A stretch of DNA of 64,000 nt, from the NCBI RefSeq assembly GCF_003258705.1, contig NZ_CP029480.1, positions 1,612,001 through 1,676,000 on the forward strand. Reading direction: 5' to 3'. The position numbers and the translations under genes are program-made. Shown one piece after another: positions 18,390-25,895 of this stretch. Origin of the DNA: Arcticibacterium luteifluviistationis. Its GTDB lineage: Bacteria; Bacteroidota; Bacteroidia; Cytophagales; Spirosomataceae. The notes below the pieces were generated by a model. It worked only from the letters and a program-made list of their open reading frames with translations, had not been told where the DNA came from and searched no databases. How positions within the stretch are numbered: position 1 is the stretch's first letter; every line of letters starts with the position of its first letter.

Positions 18390-19145
18390 TTAATCTATTT
18401 CTAAATCATAGTTCAATCCATTGATTTCAACTATATCGCTGAATGGTCTTTTAATAATTCTAACATAAGTAAATCTATTATTTGAAAAGTCTAGCTCTTT
18501 ATTAAGGTCATGTGATTTAGCTGAGGTTATCGCAGAACCATCCAAGGGTGTGCCATAGAGGACAAGCTTTTCCCAATTTGGCGAATCTTGAATTTCAATT
18601 AATGTCTTATTAAGCTTAAATGAATCTTTTAAAACTTGGATTTGATTTCCTCCTTGAAGTGTTGTCCTACTGGTTGGAGGAGATAATTGTAACCCTTGGT
18701 CATCTTGAATTATCATTAAAGCTTCATTCTGAAGTCTTATTGCATTTAAATCTGCTTTTATTTCATCCACATCTAAATTTAAGGATCCAGCCATTGATGC
18801 AATGAATCTTCTCGCAAACATCCCAGCCAGTACACAAAAGGCAAAGTATATCACATAATTCATTGCATTGTCATTTTTAAGGCCATCCCAATATTCAGAT
18901 TGAGTAGCGGCAAGGAATATTGGTATCAACATGGCCGCCCCTGCCCCTATGAGGATATAGTTGCGTTTACCTGCCTCTTCTTTAAGGTAATACTTATGAA
19001 ATAATGCTCTATTTATAAACCCACCAGCAATACCTCCAATGACTGTAAATGCGATGAGTTTGAAAAAAAAGTACCAATTGGTGTCAGAAACAATTCCAAC
19101 ACCTGTTTTGGTTGAATCCTGTAAGATGGTTAATAAAGTATTCAT
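18390..19145 (-). CDS. Three-TM membrane protein, YEATS-like-associating 3TM (YLATT)-type
   Basis: 251 residues with three hydrophobic helices near residues 24-46 (TVIGGIAGGFINRALF), 62-82 (LIGAGAAMLIPIFLAA) and 93-115 (YFAFCVLAGMFARRFI). They are followed by a cytoplasmic helix and a soluble C-terminal region (about 150-251). The small-residue-rich first helix, the G-x-G-A-A-x-L-x-P-x-F-L second helix and the F-C-x-x-A-G third helix match my memory of the three-TM family that accompanies prokaryotic YEATS-like domains in predicted conflict systems. This match was made by eye and needs a profile search. It is the first gene of the five-gene operon, 2 nt ahead of the protease gene. It could anchor or sense for the protease. 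Confidence 0.62.
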   Translation of the reverse strand: MNTLLTILQDSTKTGVGIVSDTNWYFFFKLIAFTVIGGIAGGFINRALFHKYYLKEEAGKRNYILIGAGAAMLIPIFLAATQSEYWDGLKNDNAMNYVIYFAFCVLAGMFARRFIASMAGSLNLDVDEIKADLNAIRLQNEALMIIQDDQGLQLSPPTSRTTLQGGNQIQVLKDSFKLNKTLIEIQDSPNWEKLVLYGTPLDGSAITSAKSHDLNKELDFSNNRFTYVRIIKRPFSDIVEINGLNYDLEID

Positions 19146-19194
19146 ATGGTCTAATTAATATGAATCAAATGTCCGTGATTATTACTTTCGATAC

Positions 19195-19212
19195 TACGGG
19201 GTTTTTCCCGTA
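19195..19212. promoter_or_regulatory. Inverted repeat in divergent control region
   Basis: TACGGG (19195-19200), a 6-nt loop, CCCGTA (19207-19212). Its right part is GTTTTTCCCGT (19201-19211), repeated exactly at 19236-19246. It lies about 50 nt upstream of the operon start at 19145. Confidence 0.5.
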
Positions 19213-19235
19213 TTTGTATTGTTTTAAGAAAGGGT

Positions 19236-19246
19236 GTTTTTCCCGT
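19236..19246 (+). repeat. Second copy of the 11-bp GTTTTTCCCGT direct repeat
   Basis: Identical to 19201-19211, 35 bp start to start. This copy overlaps the -33 element (GTTG at 19245-19248) of the promoter reading toward 19304, which suggests an activator site. Confidence 0.5.
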
Positions 19247-19276
19247 TGTAGACTATAGGATATGATTCTAGTTTTG
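19245..19276 (+). promoter_or_regulatory. Promoter for the small protein and sensor-kinase cluster
   Basis: GTTG (19245-19248), 20-nt spacer, TAGTTTTG (19269-19276), close to the Bacteroidota consensus. The start codon is 27 nt downstream. Confidence 0.55.
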
Positions 19277-19303
19277 TATATCATTTTTATAAAATAATAA
19301 GTT

Positions 19304-19699
19304 ATGAGTTTTTTACTTTTTCAAAAGGGCAGAACACGAGCAGATCAGGATGGCGAGCGGATTACTGCAGAACAGTTTACGGAAATGACCACTAATTTCG
19401 ATAAAGAACTGGTGGCGGGAGCTTTCGAATATAGGGCATTTACTTTTAATAAGGAGTCTATAGAGGAACTTTTCGATGAAGGAGTAAGTGGTTTAATGGT
19501 GGCATTTGCAAAACATAGCGATAATTATATAACTGTCGCTTTATTGCCAATAAATGAGGATAAAAATGTAGTGGTTAGTACTACTGGTGAAGGCGATGGT
19601 GTTGAAGATGGAACTGGTCATGAGAAAGCAAGTTTTAATTCAATTATTGAGAAATTCGTTACAGATGTTAAATCTATTAAGGAGGAGAACGATAAATAA
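19304..19699 (+). CDS. Small soluble protein of unknown function
   Basis: 131 residues, acidic, without signal peptide or membrane segment. The sequence alternates helices and strands (FDKELVAGAFEYRAFTF, VSGLMVAFAKHSDNYITVAL) and ends in a charged helix. I recognise no family. It has its own promoter (19245-19276) and shares the divergent control region, including the repeated GTTTTTCCCGT motif, with the three-TM/subtilisin operon. The sensor-kinase genes follow 35 nt later on the same strand. A role as a regulated cytoplasmic partner of that system is possible but unsupported beyond position. Confidence 0.7.
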   Translation: MSFLLFQKGRTRADQDGERITAEQFTEMTTNFDKELVAGAFEYRAFTFNKESIEELFDEGVSGLMVAFAKHSDNYITVALLPINEDKNVVVSTTGEGDGVEDGTGHEKASFNSIIEKFVTDVKSIKEENDK

Positions 19700-19734
19700 A
19701 TGGTCTTTGATTAAGTATTAAATATAGACTTACA

Positions 19735-20370
19735 TTGAAACTTCAACAGATTTATTTAGGCGTGGTATTATTGGCCTTTTTAATTGGCCTATTAAATTTT
19801 AAAAGTCTAGTCTTTTCAGTTCGCTTACTATGTGTTTTGCTTGGAATTGTATTTATAGTTGAAACAAGTGGATATACACTTCGGGAAGTAATAGGAATAA
19901 ATAATCAATTTTTATTTCATATTTATGGACCTATAGAATACATGTTCTTGTCCTATCTATATTATTCTCATCTGAAATCGCAATCTCAAAAGAAATTCAT
20001 TTTACTTTCAATTCCCTTATTTTTATTACTTTCGATTAGTACATCTTTATTCTTTCAAGAATTGACAGAAACGCCTTATAATTTTTTATTAAGGTGTTTT
20101 TTGATAATTCTTTTTTGCCTGCTCTATTTTGCACAATTGTATAAGTCATCAGAAGTATTTGATATTTATAGAATACCGCTTTTTTGGATTTCAGTTGGAC
20201 ATTTTATTTTTTATGGGGGAAGTTTCTTCCTAATGGGCTTAATTGACGAAATTGAAAAAATAGATATTGGAATTGCCAAATCATTGTTCCAGATAAATAC
20301 ATATTTGAATATTTTTCTTTACTCAATGTTCATAATAGCTTTTACATGCAATCGGAAGAAAAGAGTTTAA
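19735..20370 (+). CDS. Polytopic membrane protein, probable sensor partner of the next kinase
   Basis: 211 residues that are mostly hydrophobic, with six or seven predicted helices and short loops; no family recognised. The only usable start is TTG at 19735; the first internal ATG would remove two helices. The gene overlaps the kinase gene by 25 nt. The kinase itself has only one membrane helix and no sensing domain, so this protein could be the sensing half of a split receptor (inference). In layout it resembles the membrane part of 7TM histidine kinases. Confidence 0.66.
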   Translation: MKLQQIYLGVVLLAFLIGLLNFKSLVFSVRLLCVLLGIVFIVETSGYTLREVIGINNQFLFHIYGPIEYMFLSYLYYSHLKSQSQKKFILLSIPLFLLLSISTSLFFQELTETPYNFLLRCFLIILFCLLYFAQLYKSSEVFDIYRIPLFWISVGHFIFYGGSFFLMGLIDEIEKIDIGIAKSLFQINTYLNIFLYSMFIIAFTCNRKKRV

Positions 20371-21188
20371 TCGTAGTAGTTTTATTGGGCACTGGTATTT
20401 TCCTTTTATTTGGTTTTTTTGTGATTTCTTTTTTGGTTTTTTTTCGTAAAAAACAGATTAGGAACCGGTTAGAAAAAGCCTCTCTCCAAGCCCAATTCCA
20501 AGAAGAAATCTTAACCGCCAAAAACGAGGTGCAGGAAAACACCATGAAGCATATTGCTCGGGAGTTGCATGATAATATTGGGCAGCTTTTGAGTTTGGTA
20601 AAGATTCAACTGAATACTATTGATGAAGAAAATCCTGGGATAAAAAGGGTGGGAGATAGTAAAGAATTCTTGGGTAAGGCTTTGAAAGATTTGAGGGCTT
20701 TGTCTAAGACTCTAAATTCTGATAATGTCTTGAAGGCGGGTTTGATTAAGGCTATCACTTTTGAACTAGACCGAGTAAGAAGGACGGAAGTTTATGAGGT
20801 TAATTTCGTAAATGACATAGAGCAATGGGATGTTAATCCTAAAATAGAGGTGATAGTTTTTAGAATATTTCAGGAAGTAATTCAGAATATATTCAAGCAT
20901 TCGGGTGCTAAAAACATAAATGTAAGTTTGCAGGAAATGCCAGAAGTCTATACATTAGTTGTGCTTGACGATGGCAGTGGATTTGATATTCAAGCAAAAT
21001 CTAACCAAAAAAGTTTTAATTCGGGGGCTGGACTAAGTAATCTAGCTCACCGTGCTCAGCTGATTAGTGGAGATTTTGAGATAGAAAGTGCCATTGGAAA
21101 AGGAACCAAAGTAAAGCTATCTATCCCTAAAACGACCACTAGCCATGACCAAAGTCGCCCTAATAGACGATCACAGCCTTATACGTAA
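20346..21188 (+). CDS. Sensor histidine kinase, HisKA_3 type, single TM
   Basis: 280 residues: one N-terminal membrane helix (residues about 8-33), a coiled coil, the phosphoacceptor motif ARELHDNIGQ with H75, and a HATPase domain (FQEVIQNIFKHSGAKN, LDDGSGFD, GAGLSNLAHRAQLI, GKGTKVKLSIP). It has no extracytoplasmic domain. It overlaps the polytopic gene upstream by 25 nt and the regulator gene downstream by 44 nt, which points to tight translational coupling of a three-protein system. Confidence 0.9.
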   Translation: MQSEEKSLIVVVLLGTGIFLLFGFFVISFLVFFRKKQIRNRLEKASLQAQFQEEILTAKNEVQENTMKHIARELHDNIGQLLSLVKIQLNTIDEENPGIKRVGDSKEFLGKALKDLRALSKTLNSDNVLKAGLIKAITFELDRVRRTEVYEVNFVNDIEQWDVNPKIEVIVFRIFQEVIQNIFKHSGAKNINVSLQEMPEVYTLVVLDDGSGFDIQAKSNQKSFNSGAGLSNLAHRAQLISGDFEIESAIGKGTKVKLSIPKTTTSHDQSRPNRRSQPYT

Positions 21189-21789
21189 CGCCTTAGGTGA
21201 GCTTATCTCTCGATTTGATGATTATGAGGTAACTCATCAAGCATCTAACGGTAAAGAATTTATTTCTAGTCTAGACATGGATAACCTTCCAGATGTAGCT
21301 TTAGTTGACATCAACATGCCAGTAATGGATGGTTTTAAAACGGCCGAAGCTTTATCTAAAGAGTACCCCTCTATAAAAATAATGGCTCTCTCTGTAGAGG
21401 ATGAAGAAGAATCTATTATTAAGATGCTCCGCTGTGGAGCGAAGGGTTATTTACTGAAAGATTCTGATACTCAAGACTTGAGATTAGCTTTAGACGAGTT
21501 AAGTGCCAAAGGATATTATCACAGCGATTTGGTGGCGAATACACTTTTGTCTTCTTTAAATGGAAACAAAAAAGCCACGAAAGTATCACAAATCCACTAT
21601 CAAGCTCGTGAATTCGAATTTCTGCAAATGGCTTGTTCAGAACTTACGTACAAAGAAATAGCAGACAGAATGTGTATCTCGCCAAGAACTGTAGACGGCT
21701 ATCGCGAAAACTTATTTTACAAATTAGATGTAAAGAGTAGGGTAGGGATGGTACTTTTTGCCATTAAGAATGGTATTGTGGAGGTTTAG
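21145..21789 (+). CDS. NarL/FixJ-type response regulator
   Basis: 214 residues: receiver domain with phosphorylation site D55 (VALVDINMPVMDG) and C-terminal LuxR-type helix-turn-helix (ACSELTYKEIADRMCISPR, TVDGYRENLFYKLDV). The 44-nt overlap with the kinase gene makes it the cognate regulator. The repeated motif at 19201-19246 upstream of this cluster is a plausible binding site, giving autoregulation and control of the divergent operon; this is inference. Confidence 0.92.
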   Translation: MTKVALIDDHSLIRNALGELISRFDDYEVTHQASNGKEFISSLDMDNLPDVALVDINMPVMDGFKTAEALSKEYPSIKIMALSVEDEEESIIKMLRCGAKGYLLKDSDTQDLRLALDELSAKGYYHSDLVANTLLSSLNGNKKATKVSQIHYQAREFEFLQMACSELTYKEIADRMCISPRTVDGYRENLFYKLDVKSRVGMVLFAIKNGIVEV

Positions 21790-21852
21790 CTCATCACTCC
21801 GTAAGTGATTGATGTTTCTGTTAGTAGTTGAGGGATGCTATGTTTTAGACTC

Positions 21853-21885
21853 AAAAAAAAGCCACCCTGATTTCTCAAGATGGCT
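21853..21885 (-). terminator. Intrinsic terminator of the fibre gene
   Basis: The minus-strand RNA forms an 11-pair stem (21885-21875 with 21870-21860, including U-G pairs) closed by a GAAA tetraloop and followed by eight T. It begins 25 nt past the stop at 21910. Confidence 0.85.
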
Positions 21886-21909
21886 GTATTATAGATTCCG
21901 TCAGTAAAG

Positions 21910-23793
21910 TTACTCTAGTGTAGCTATTTTCTTTTCTAGTTTTTCAATTCGCTTATTTGCATCAATTAAATATAGCGTAAGCTCCTCAATTTTTTCCATC
22001 TGTTTGGCGGCCATTTCTGCCATGTCAATACCTGCATCGGCTACTTCGTCTGCTGATGGTACATTTGGAAGGTGCTCGTTCTCGATAATAAATTTTTCGA
22101 CTTCATGTAATGGCATTAAGTTGTAATCATCTTTGAAAACATAATCAGCCCATTTTGACGATGTGGCTACCGCTACTCTTACTCTTTCGGCTAAGATTCC
22201 TTTTTTGACGTACAATAAATATCCGTCAGGAAGTGTTTGCAAGCCGGATCCTATGGCCACTTTATTATCTTGAGGAGTGAAAATTATGTTACCAGATTGA
22301 CTCCATTTGCTATCTCCACTACCTGAACTTGCTCCAGTTCCTCCATCAGAATTTTTGGTTAAAATCATATTACCAAACTCATCCAATGAAAGTGCTAAAC
22401 CGTTTGAAGGAAATGGGTTTTCATAAGTGGCGTTTAATTCTTTAAACTTGATTCCACCCCAGCCAAGACTCATTCCGAACATGTGAACTCTGTTTGAATT
22501 ACCTATGGTAGAGATTAAATCTCCAGCTCCATCTACATACCAGTGGTCACTTGAACCAGAACTTCCTCCAGAACTCACTGTTGGCATATCTACCGTAACT
22601 ACATTACCTGCGTTATCCAGCCCTAATATTTTGTTGGATTGGTTTTCAAAGGGTAGTGTTAAACCTCCCGAACCAATAGAAAGTTTGTTTGAATATAAAC
22701 TACCTGCCACGTTTAGGTTGTTTTTTATATTGACAAGTCCTTCGTTACTGTTCTCTAAAATGTCACCATTGATGTTCCATAAAGTTGGTGCCGCTTCTCC
22801 AACCATATCAGAGGTTAATACAACCTCACCGTTAGCGTTTACTGTTAGAACTTTTCCTGTAGAGTTTGCTGCAGGTGATTGACTGTTAAGTTTAAGGAAA
22901 CGTAAACCACTAGAATTTGCTTCGTTACTATTAATATTTACAGTTGAGGTTAACTCTTGAGTGTTAAAGCCAATTTTACCTTGAAGGAAATCTCCATATA
23001 TTAATGGTGTTCTGTTTGCGTCATTTGAAACGACAAGTTTATTGCTGCCTTGTTCAGAGTATCCAGATTGGAAGCCTAAAAAGACATTGCTGCTTCCTGT
23101 TGCTTTATAGCCTGAAAGTGACCCAATGGCTACGTTGTTATTTCCAGCAATATTTGATACGAGTGAACCTGTACCTATTCCAATGTTATGTCCTCCGCTT
23201 TCATTGTTAAACATGGACTGAAAACCTAGAGCGATATTATTACCACTTGTATTGGCTTTTTGCATAGCAAGCGAACCAAGCACCACTGAATTATATGCTG
23301 CAGAGTTTTGACCAGAGCGGTATCCTAAAAATAGGTTGCCTCTTTCTGGGTCAATCAAGCCTGATTTGTAATTATTGACTTTGAAAACAAGAGGAGTATC
23401 GTCTGTGGTACCAATAAAATTGTCATCAGCACTTAAGCCTGCGTTTCCAAAGGTACTCCATATAGAAGTGTCTTCTGCAGTTAGTCTCGCTTCTGATTGG
23501 TTGATATTTGACCAATTTTTCCCGTCATAGACATATAGTCCAGACATGAAATTAGTTTGGTAAACAATCAAGCCTTTTGCGGGTTCTACAATTGCAGCTC
23601 GCTCTTTTAATGACATTCTAGGAAGCAATAGACCTTTGTTTTTTGAACTTAAGTCTAGTATTGCTGAGTTGTCTGGTAAAGTCGTTCCTATTCCGACTCC
23701 TCCGCTGTTTTGTGCCTTAACTTGCTTATTTGCAAGCATAAGTCCAGCGAGCAGCACCGTAAGGACTACACCTTTTTGTAATTTTAAATTCAT
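21910..23793 (-). CDS. Secreted fibre/adhesin with YadA-head-like repeats and C-terminal coiled coil
   Basis: 627 residues from ATG 23793, chosen because it gives a signal peptide (MNLKLQKGVVLTVLLAGLML, then ANKQVKAQ) and follows AAAGGGAA. The N-terminus has the Bacteroidota GVGIGTTLPDNSAILDLSS motif. Residues about 165-260 hold head-type repeats around NNIALGFQSM, GHNIGIGTGS, NNNVAIGSLSG and SSNVFLGFQSG, typical of trimeric autotransporter heads. The last 60 residues (LPNVPSADEV then a heptad helix) match the tail region of phage-fibre-like Bacteroidota proteins. It probably trimerises and is displayed on or released from the cell. A sigma-54-type promoter precedes it (23861-23877). Confidence 0.78.
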   Translation of the reverse strand: MNLKLQKGVVLTVLLAGLMLANKQVKAQNSGGVGIGTTLPDNSAILDLSSKNKGLLLPRMSLKERAAIVEPAKGLIVYQTNFMSGLYVYDGKNWSNINQSEARLTAEDTSIWSTFGNAGLSADDNFIGTTDDTPLVFKVNNYKSGLIDPERGNLFLGYRSGQNSAAYNSVVLGSLAMQKANTSGNNIALGFQSMFNNESGGHNIGIGTGSLVSNIAGNNNVAIGSLSGYKATGSSNVFLGFQSGYSEQGSNKLVVSNDANRTPLIYGDFLQGKIGFNTQELTSTVNINSNEANSSGLRFLKLNSQSPAANSTGKVLTVNANGEVVLTSDMVGEAAPTLWNINGDILENSNEGLVNIKNNLNVAGSLYSNKLSIGSGGLTLPFENQSNKILGLDNAGNVVTVDMPTVSSGGSSGSSDHWYVDGAGDLISTIGNSNRVHMFGMSLGWGGIKFKELNATYENPFPSNGLALSLDEFGNMILTKNSDGGTGASSGSGDSKWSQSGNIIFTPQDNKVAIGSGLQTLPDGYLLYVKKGILAERVRVAVATSSKWADYVFKDDYNLMPLHEVEKFIIENEHLPNVPSADEVADAGIDMAEMAAKQMEKIEELTLYLIDANKRIEKLEKKIATLE

Positions 23794-23860
23794 TTCCCTT
23801 TTTTTCTTCGTTATGAGACGAAATTCTTTTTTATTGACATTTAGCGTATATATATGTGAA

Positions 23861-23877
23861 CCCAAAAAGCGTGCCAA
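23861..23877 (-). promoter_or_regulatory. Sigma-54-type promoter of the fibre gene
   Basis: Minus strand: TTGGCACG (23877-23870), then TTGGG at 23865-23861. TGGCAC-N5-TTG matches the -24/-12 architecture, with GG in place of GC at -12. The start codon is about 70 nt downstream. The same CCCTTGGCACG core occurs at 34103-34113. Confidence 0.5.
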
Positions 23878-24023
23878 GGGAGGATGAAAGTATAAGAAGT
23901 GTCGTTGTATGATCTTTTTGAACTAATAAATTTGGTGTTCCATCATAATCATTTGATTCTTCGTGGTGATAATCCCTAATTCTCGTTATTTTTGCGACGT
24001 TTGTTGAAACCATATTACGTTAA

Positions 24024-24998
24024 ATGAAAAAAGTAGCAATTTTTACGTCGGGTGGCGATGCCCCAGGGATGAACGCTTGTATAAGAGCAGTAGTGAGAGG
24101 TGGTATTTACCATGGTTTGGATATGTATGGTATAGTACGGGGATATTCAGGAATGATCTCAGGCGATATTAAAAAGATGGATTCACGTTCTGTAAGTAAC
24201 ATTGTACAGCGTGGAGGAACGATATTAAAATCGGCTAGAAGCATGGAGTTTATGACTCCTGAGGGCAGAAAGAAGGCTTATGATACATTGATGTCTCATG
24301 GTATCGATGGTCTTATCGCAATTGGTGGAAATGGTACATTTACAGGAGCAGAGGTGTTTTTTAACGAATATCAAATTCCAACGGTAGGTTGTCCTGGTAC
24401 TATTGATAATGATTTATATGGAACTGACTATACTATAGGTTTTGATACAGCGGTTAATACCTCTTTAGAAGCCATTGATAAAATTAGAGATACTGCAGAT
24501 TCTCACGATAGAGTTTTCTTTATTGAGGTGATGGGTAGAGACTCTGGATATATAGCTATTCAGTCGGGTATTGGTGGTGGAGCGGAAATCGTTATGGTTC
24601 CAGAAACACATACACCACTTAAGAAAGTGATTACTACTCTTAAGGATGGATGGAAGCGTTCTAAATCTTCTTCTATAGTAGTGGTAGCAGAAGGTGACGA
24701 AGAAGGCCATGCTCCAGAAATAGCTGAAAAAATCAAAAAACAAGTAGGAGATAAGCTTGATATACGTGTAACTACACTAGGACACATTCAGCGTGGTGGA
24801 GGACCTACGGCTTATGATAGAATTTTGGCAAGTAGATTAGGCCTTGGAGCTATCGAAGGTTTAATTAACGGTGAAAAGAACGTGATGGCGGGAATAGTAA
24901 ATAATAATTTAGTGTTTACTCCTTTTATTGATACTATTCAGAAACCAAAGCCTATTCATGAAGACTTACTTAGAATGGTACATATTCTTAGTATTTAA
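24024..24998 (+). CDS. pfkA: ATP-dependent 6-phosphofructokinase, with Asn at the usual Asp103
   Basis: 324 residues, full family length. It converts fructose 6-phosphate to fructose 1,6-bisphosphate in glycolysis. Motifs: FTSGGDAPGMNACIRA (residues 7-22), the catalytic TIDNDLYGTD loop, VMGRDSGYIA and TTLGHIQRGG. The ATP-loop motif normally GGDGS/T reads GGNGTF here: codon AAT at 24330-24332 gives N103 where the E. coli enzyme has D103. A -7 element (TATTTTTG, 23987-23994) lies upstream. The gene converges with the YdcF-like gene with no gap between stop codons, and its terminator hairpin lies inside that gene at 25136-25164. Confidence 0.95.
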   Translation: MKKVAIFTSGGDAPGMNACIRAVVRGGIYHGLDMYGIVRGYSGMISGDIKKMDSRSVSNIVQRGGTILKSARSMEFMTPEGRKKAYDTLMSHGIDGLIAIGGNGTFTGAEVFFNEYQIPTVGCPGTIDNDLYGTDYTIGFDTAVNTSLEAIDKIRDTADSHDRVFFIEVMGRDSGYIAIQSGIGGGAEIVMVPETHTPLKKVITTLKDGWKRSKSSSIVVVAEGDEEGHAPEIAEKIKKQVGDKLDIRVTTLGHIQRGGGPTAYDRILASRLGLGAIEGLINGEKNVMAGIVNNNLVFTPFIDTIQKPKPIHEDLLRMVHILSI

Positions 24999-25766
24999 TC
25001 AGGCGTAGCCCATGATTTTGTAAATCATGAGCCCAAAGATTTCCTTAAATATTTTGCTAGTATCAAGAAGGGCATCAGAAGAAGGTATAAAATCTATTAT
25101 TTGAATAGTTCGAAAAGGGCTTATAAAATCTGAAGAAAAAGAGGAAACATTGTTTCCTCTTTTTTTGAAACAGGCCATGGCTCTTTTCATATGAAATGAC
25201 GATGTAATTAATAGGTAGGAGCCATCTTTAAACTTTTCGTTTAATATCTTAGACGAGTTTATTGCATTTTCATTTGTGTTTCTTGCTTTTGTGTCTGAAA
25301 ATATTTGTTCAGAGGGTACTCCGTTTTTTATTAAGAATTCTTTAGCATAGTGAATTTCCGTTTTTTTCATGTTCTTAATAAGAGAGACATATCCTCCGGA
25401 AATCAAAATGTTTTTAATTTTGCCTTCTTTATAAAGGTATAACGTTTGCCAAAGCCTGTCGGCAGAATTAGAAAGATTGAGGTTGTTAGGATACTGCGTG
25501 CTTTCGTTCATCAAACCTCCGGTAAGTAATATGCCTACATCATAATTAGCTAAAGTGTGGATATTCTTTTGGGGTGTTTCCCAGTATTTGACCAATGCAT
25601 TTGAGGCAAACGGAGCACTGAAAAGATATGTTAATAATAAGGTAAGAAAACCTATTAGTTGAGCTTTGGTACGATTTTTACAAATAATCATACTAAAGGT
25701 TAAAATCATAAGAATGCCGAGTGGCATTAATAAAAAGGAAAGCAGCTTGGAAACAATGTGAAACAT
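24999..25766 (-). CDS. YdcF/ElyC-like DUF218 membrane protein
   Basis: 255 residues: two N-terminal membrane helices (about 5-25 and 32-55) followed by a DUF218 Rossmann-like domain with GILLTGGLMNES, YKEGKIKNILISGGYVS and KNGVPSEQIFSDTKARNTNE. Proteins of this family (SanA, ElyC, YdcF) act in envelope or peptidoglycan homeostasis, with unknown biochemistry. The coding sequence contains an intrinsic-terminator-like hairpin at 25136-25164, preceded by an A7 tract in the sense direction. The ORF itself is intact. It is convergent with pfkA. Confidence 0.85.
   Translation of the reverse strand: MFHIVSKLLSFLLMPLGILMILTFSMIICKNRTKAQLIGFLTLLLTYLFSAPFASNALVKYWETPQKNIHTLANYDVGILLTGGLMNESTQYPNNLNLSNSADRLWQTLYLYKEGKIKNILISGGYVSLIKNMKKTEIHYAKEFLIKNGVPSEQIFSDTKARNTNENAINSSKILNEKFKDGSYLLITSSFHMKRAMACFKKRGNNVSSFSSDFISPFRTIQIIDFIPSSDALLDTSKIFKEIFGLMIYKIMGYA
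25136..25164. terminator. Terminator hairpin embedded in the YdcF-like gene, serving pfkA
   Basis: A 13-bp perfect stem (AAAAAGAGGAAAC, 25136-25148; GTTTCCTCTTTTT, 25152-25164) with a 3-nt loop, continuing to T7 on the plus strand. It stands 138 nt after the pfkA stop and is entirely inside the opposing open frame. On the minus strand it is also followed by T5, so it could attenuate the YdcF-like transcript. Confidence 0.7.
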
Positions 25767-25810
25767 AAAGAAATGTTAATATTGGAAAAATGTTTTCGTT
25801 AATAATTAAA

Positions 25811-25841
25811 TTTGTCCGGCGGCATTATATTTTCAATTTTG
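25811..25841 (+). promoter_or_regulatory. Promoter of the thioredoxin-fold protein gene
   Basis: TTTG (25811-25814), 19-nt spacer, CAATTTTG (25834-25841), one mismatch from the TTTG-N19-21-TAnnTTTG consensus. ATG is 55 nt downstream. Confidence 0.5.
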
Positions 25842-25895
25842 TGATATACACGGTCAAAAGTACAAGCCAAGTATAATAGTTTTAAAATCAAACCA

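Noticed and set aside
22505-22882. 125-codon open frame on the plus strand
   Set aside because: Antisense to the fibre gene; proline/serine-rich composition is typical of a reversed repeat protein.
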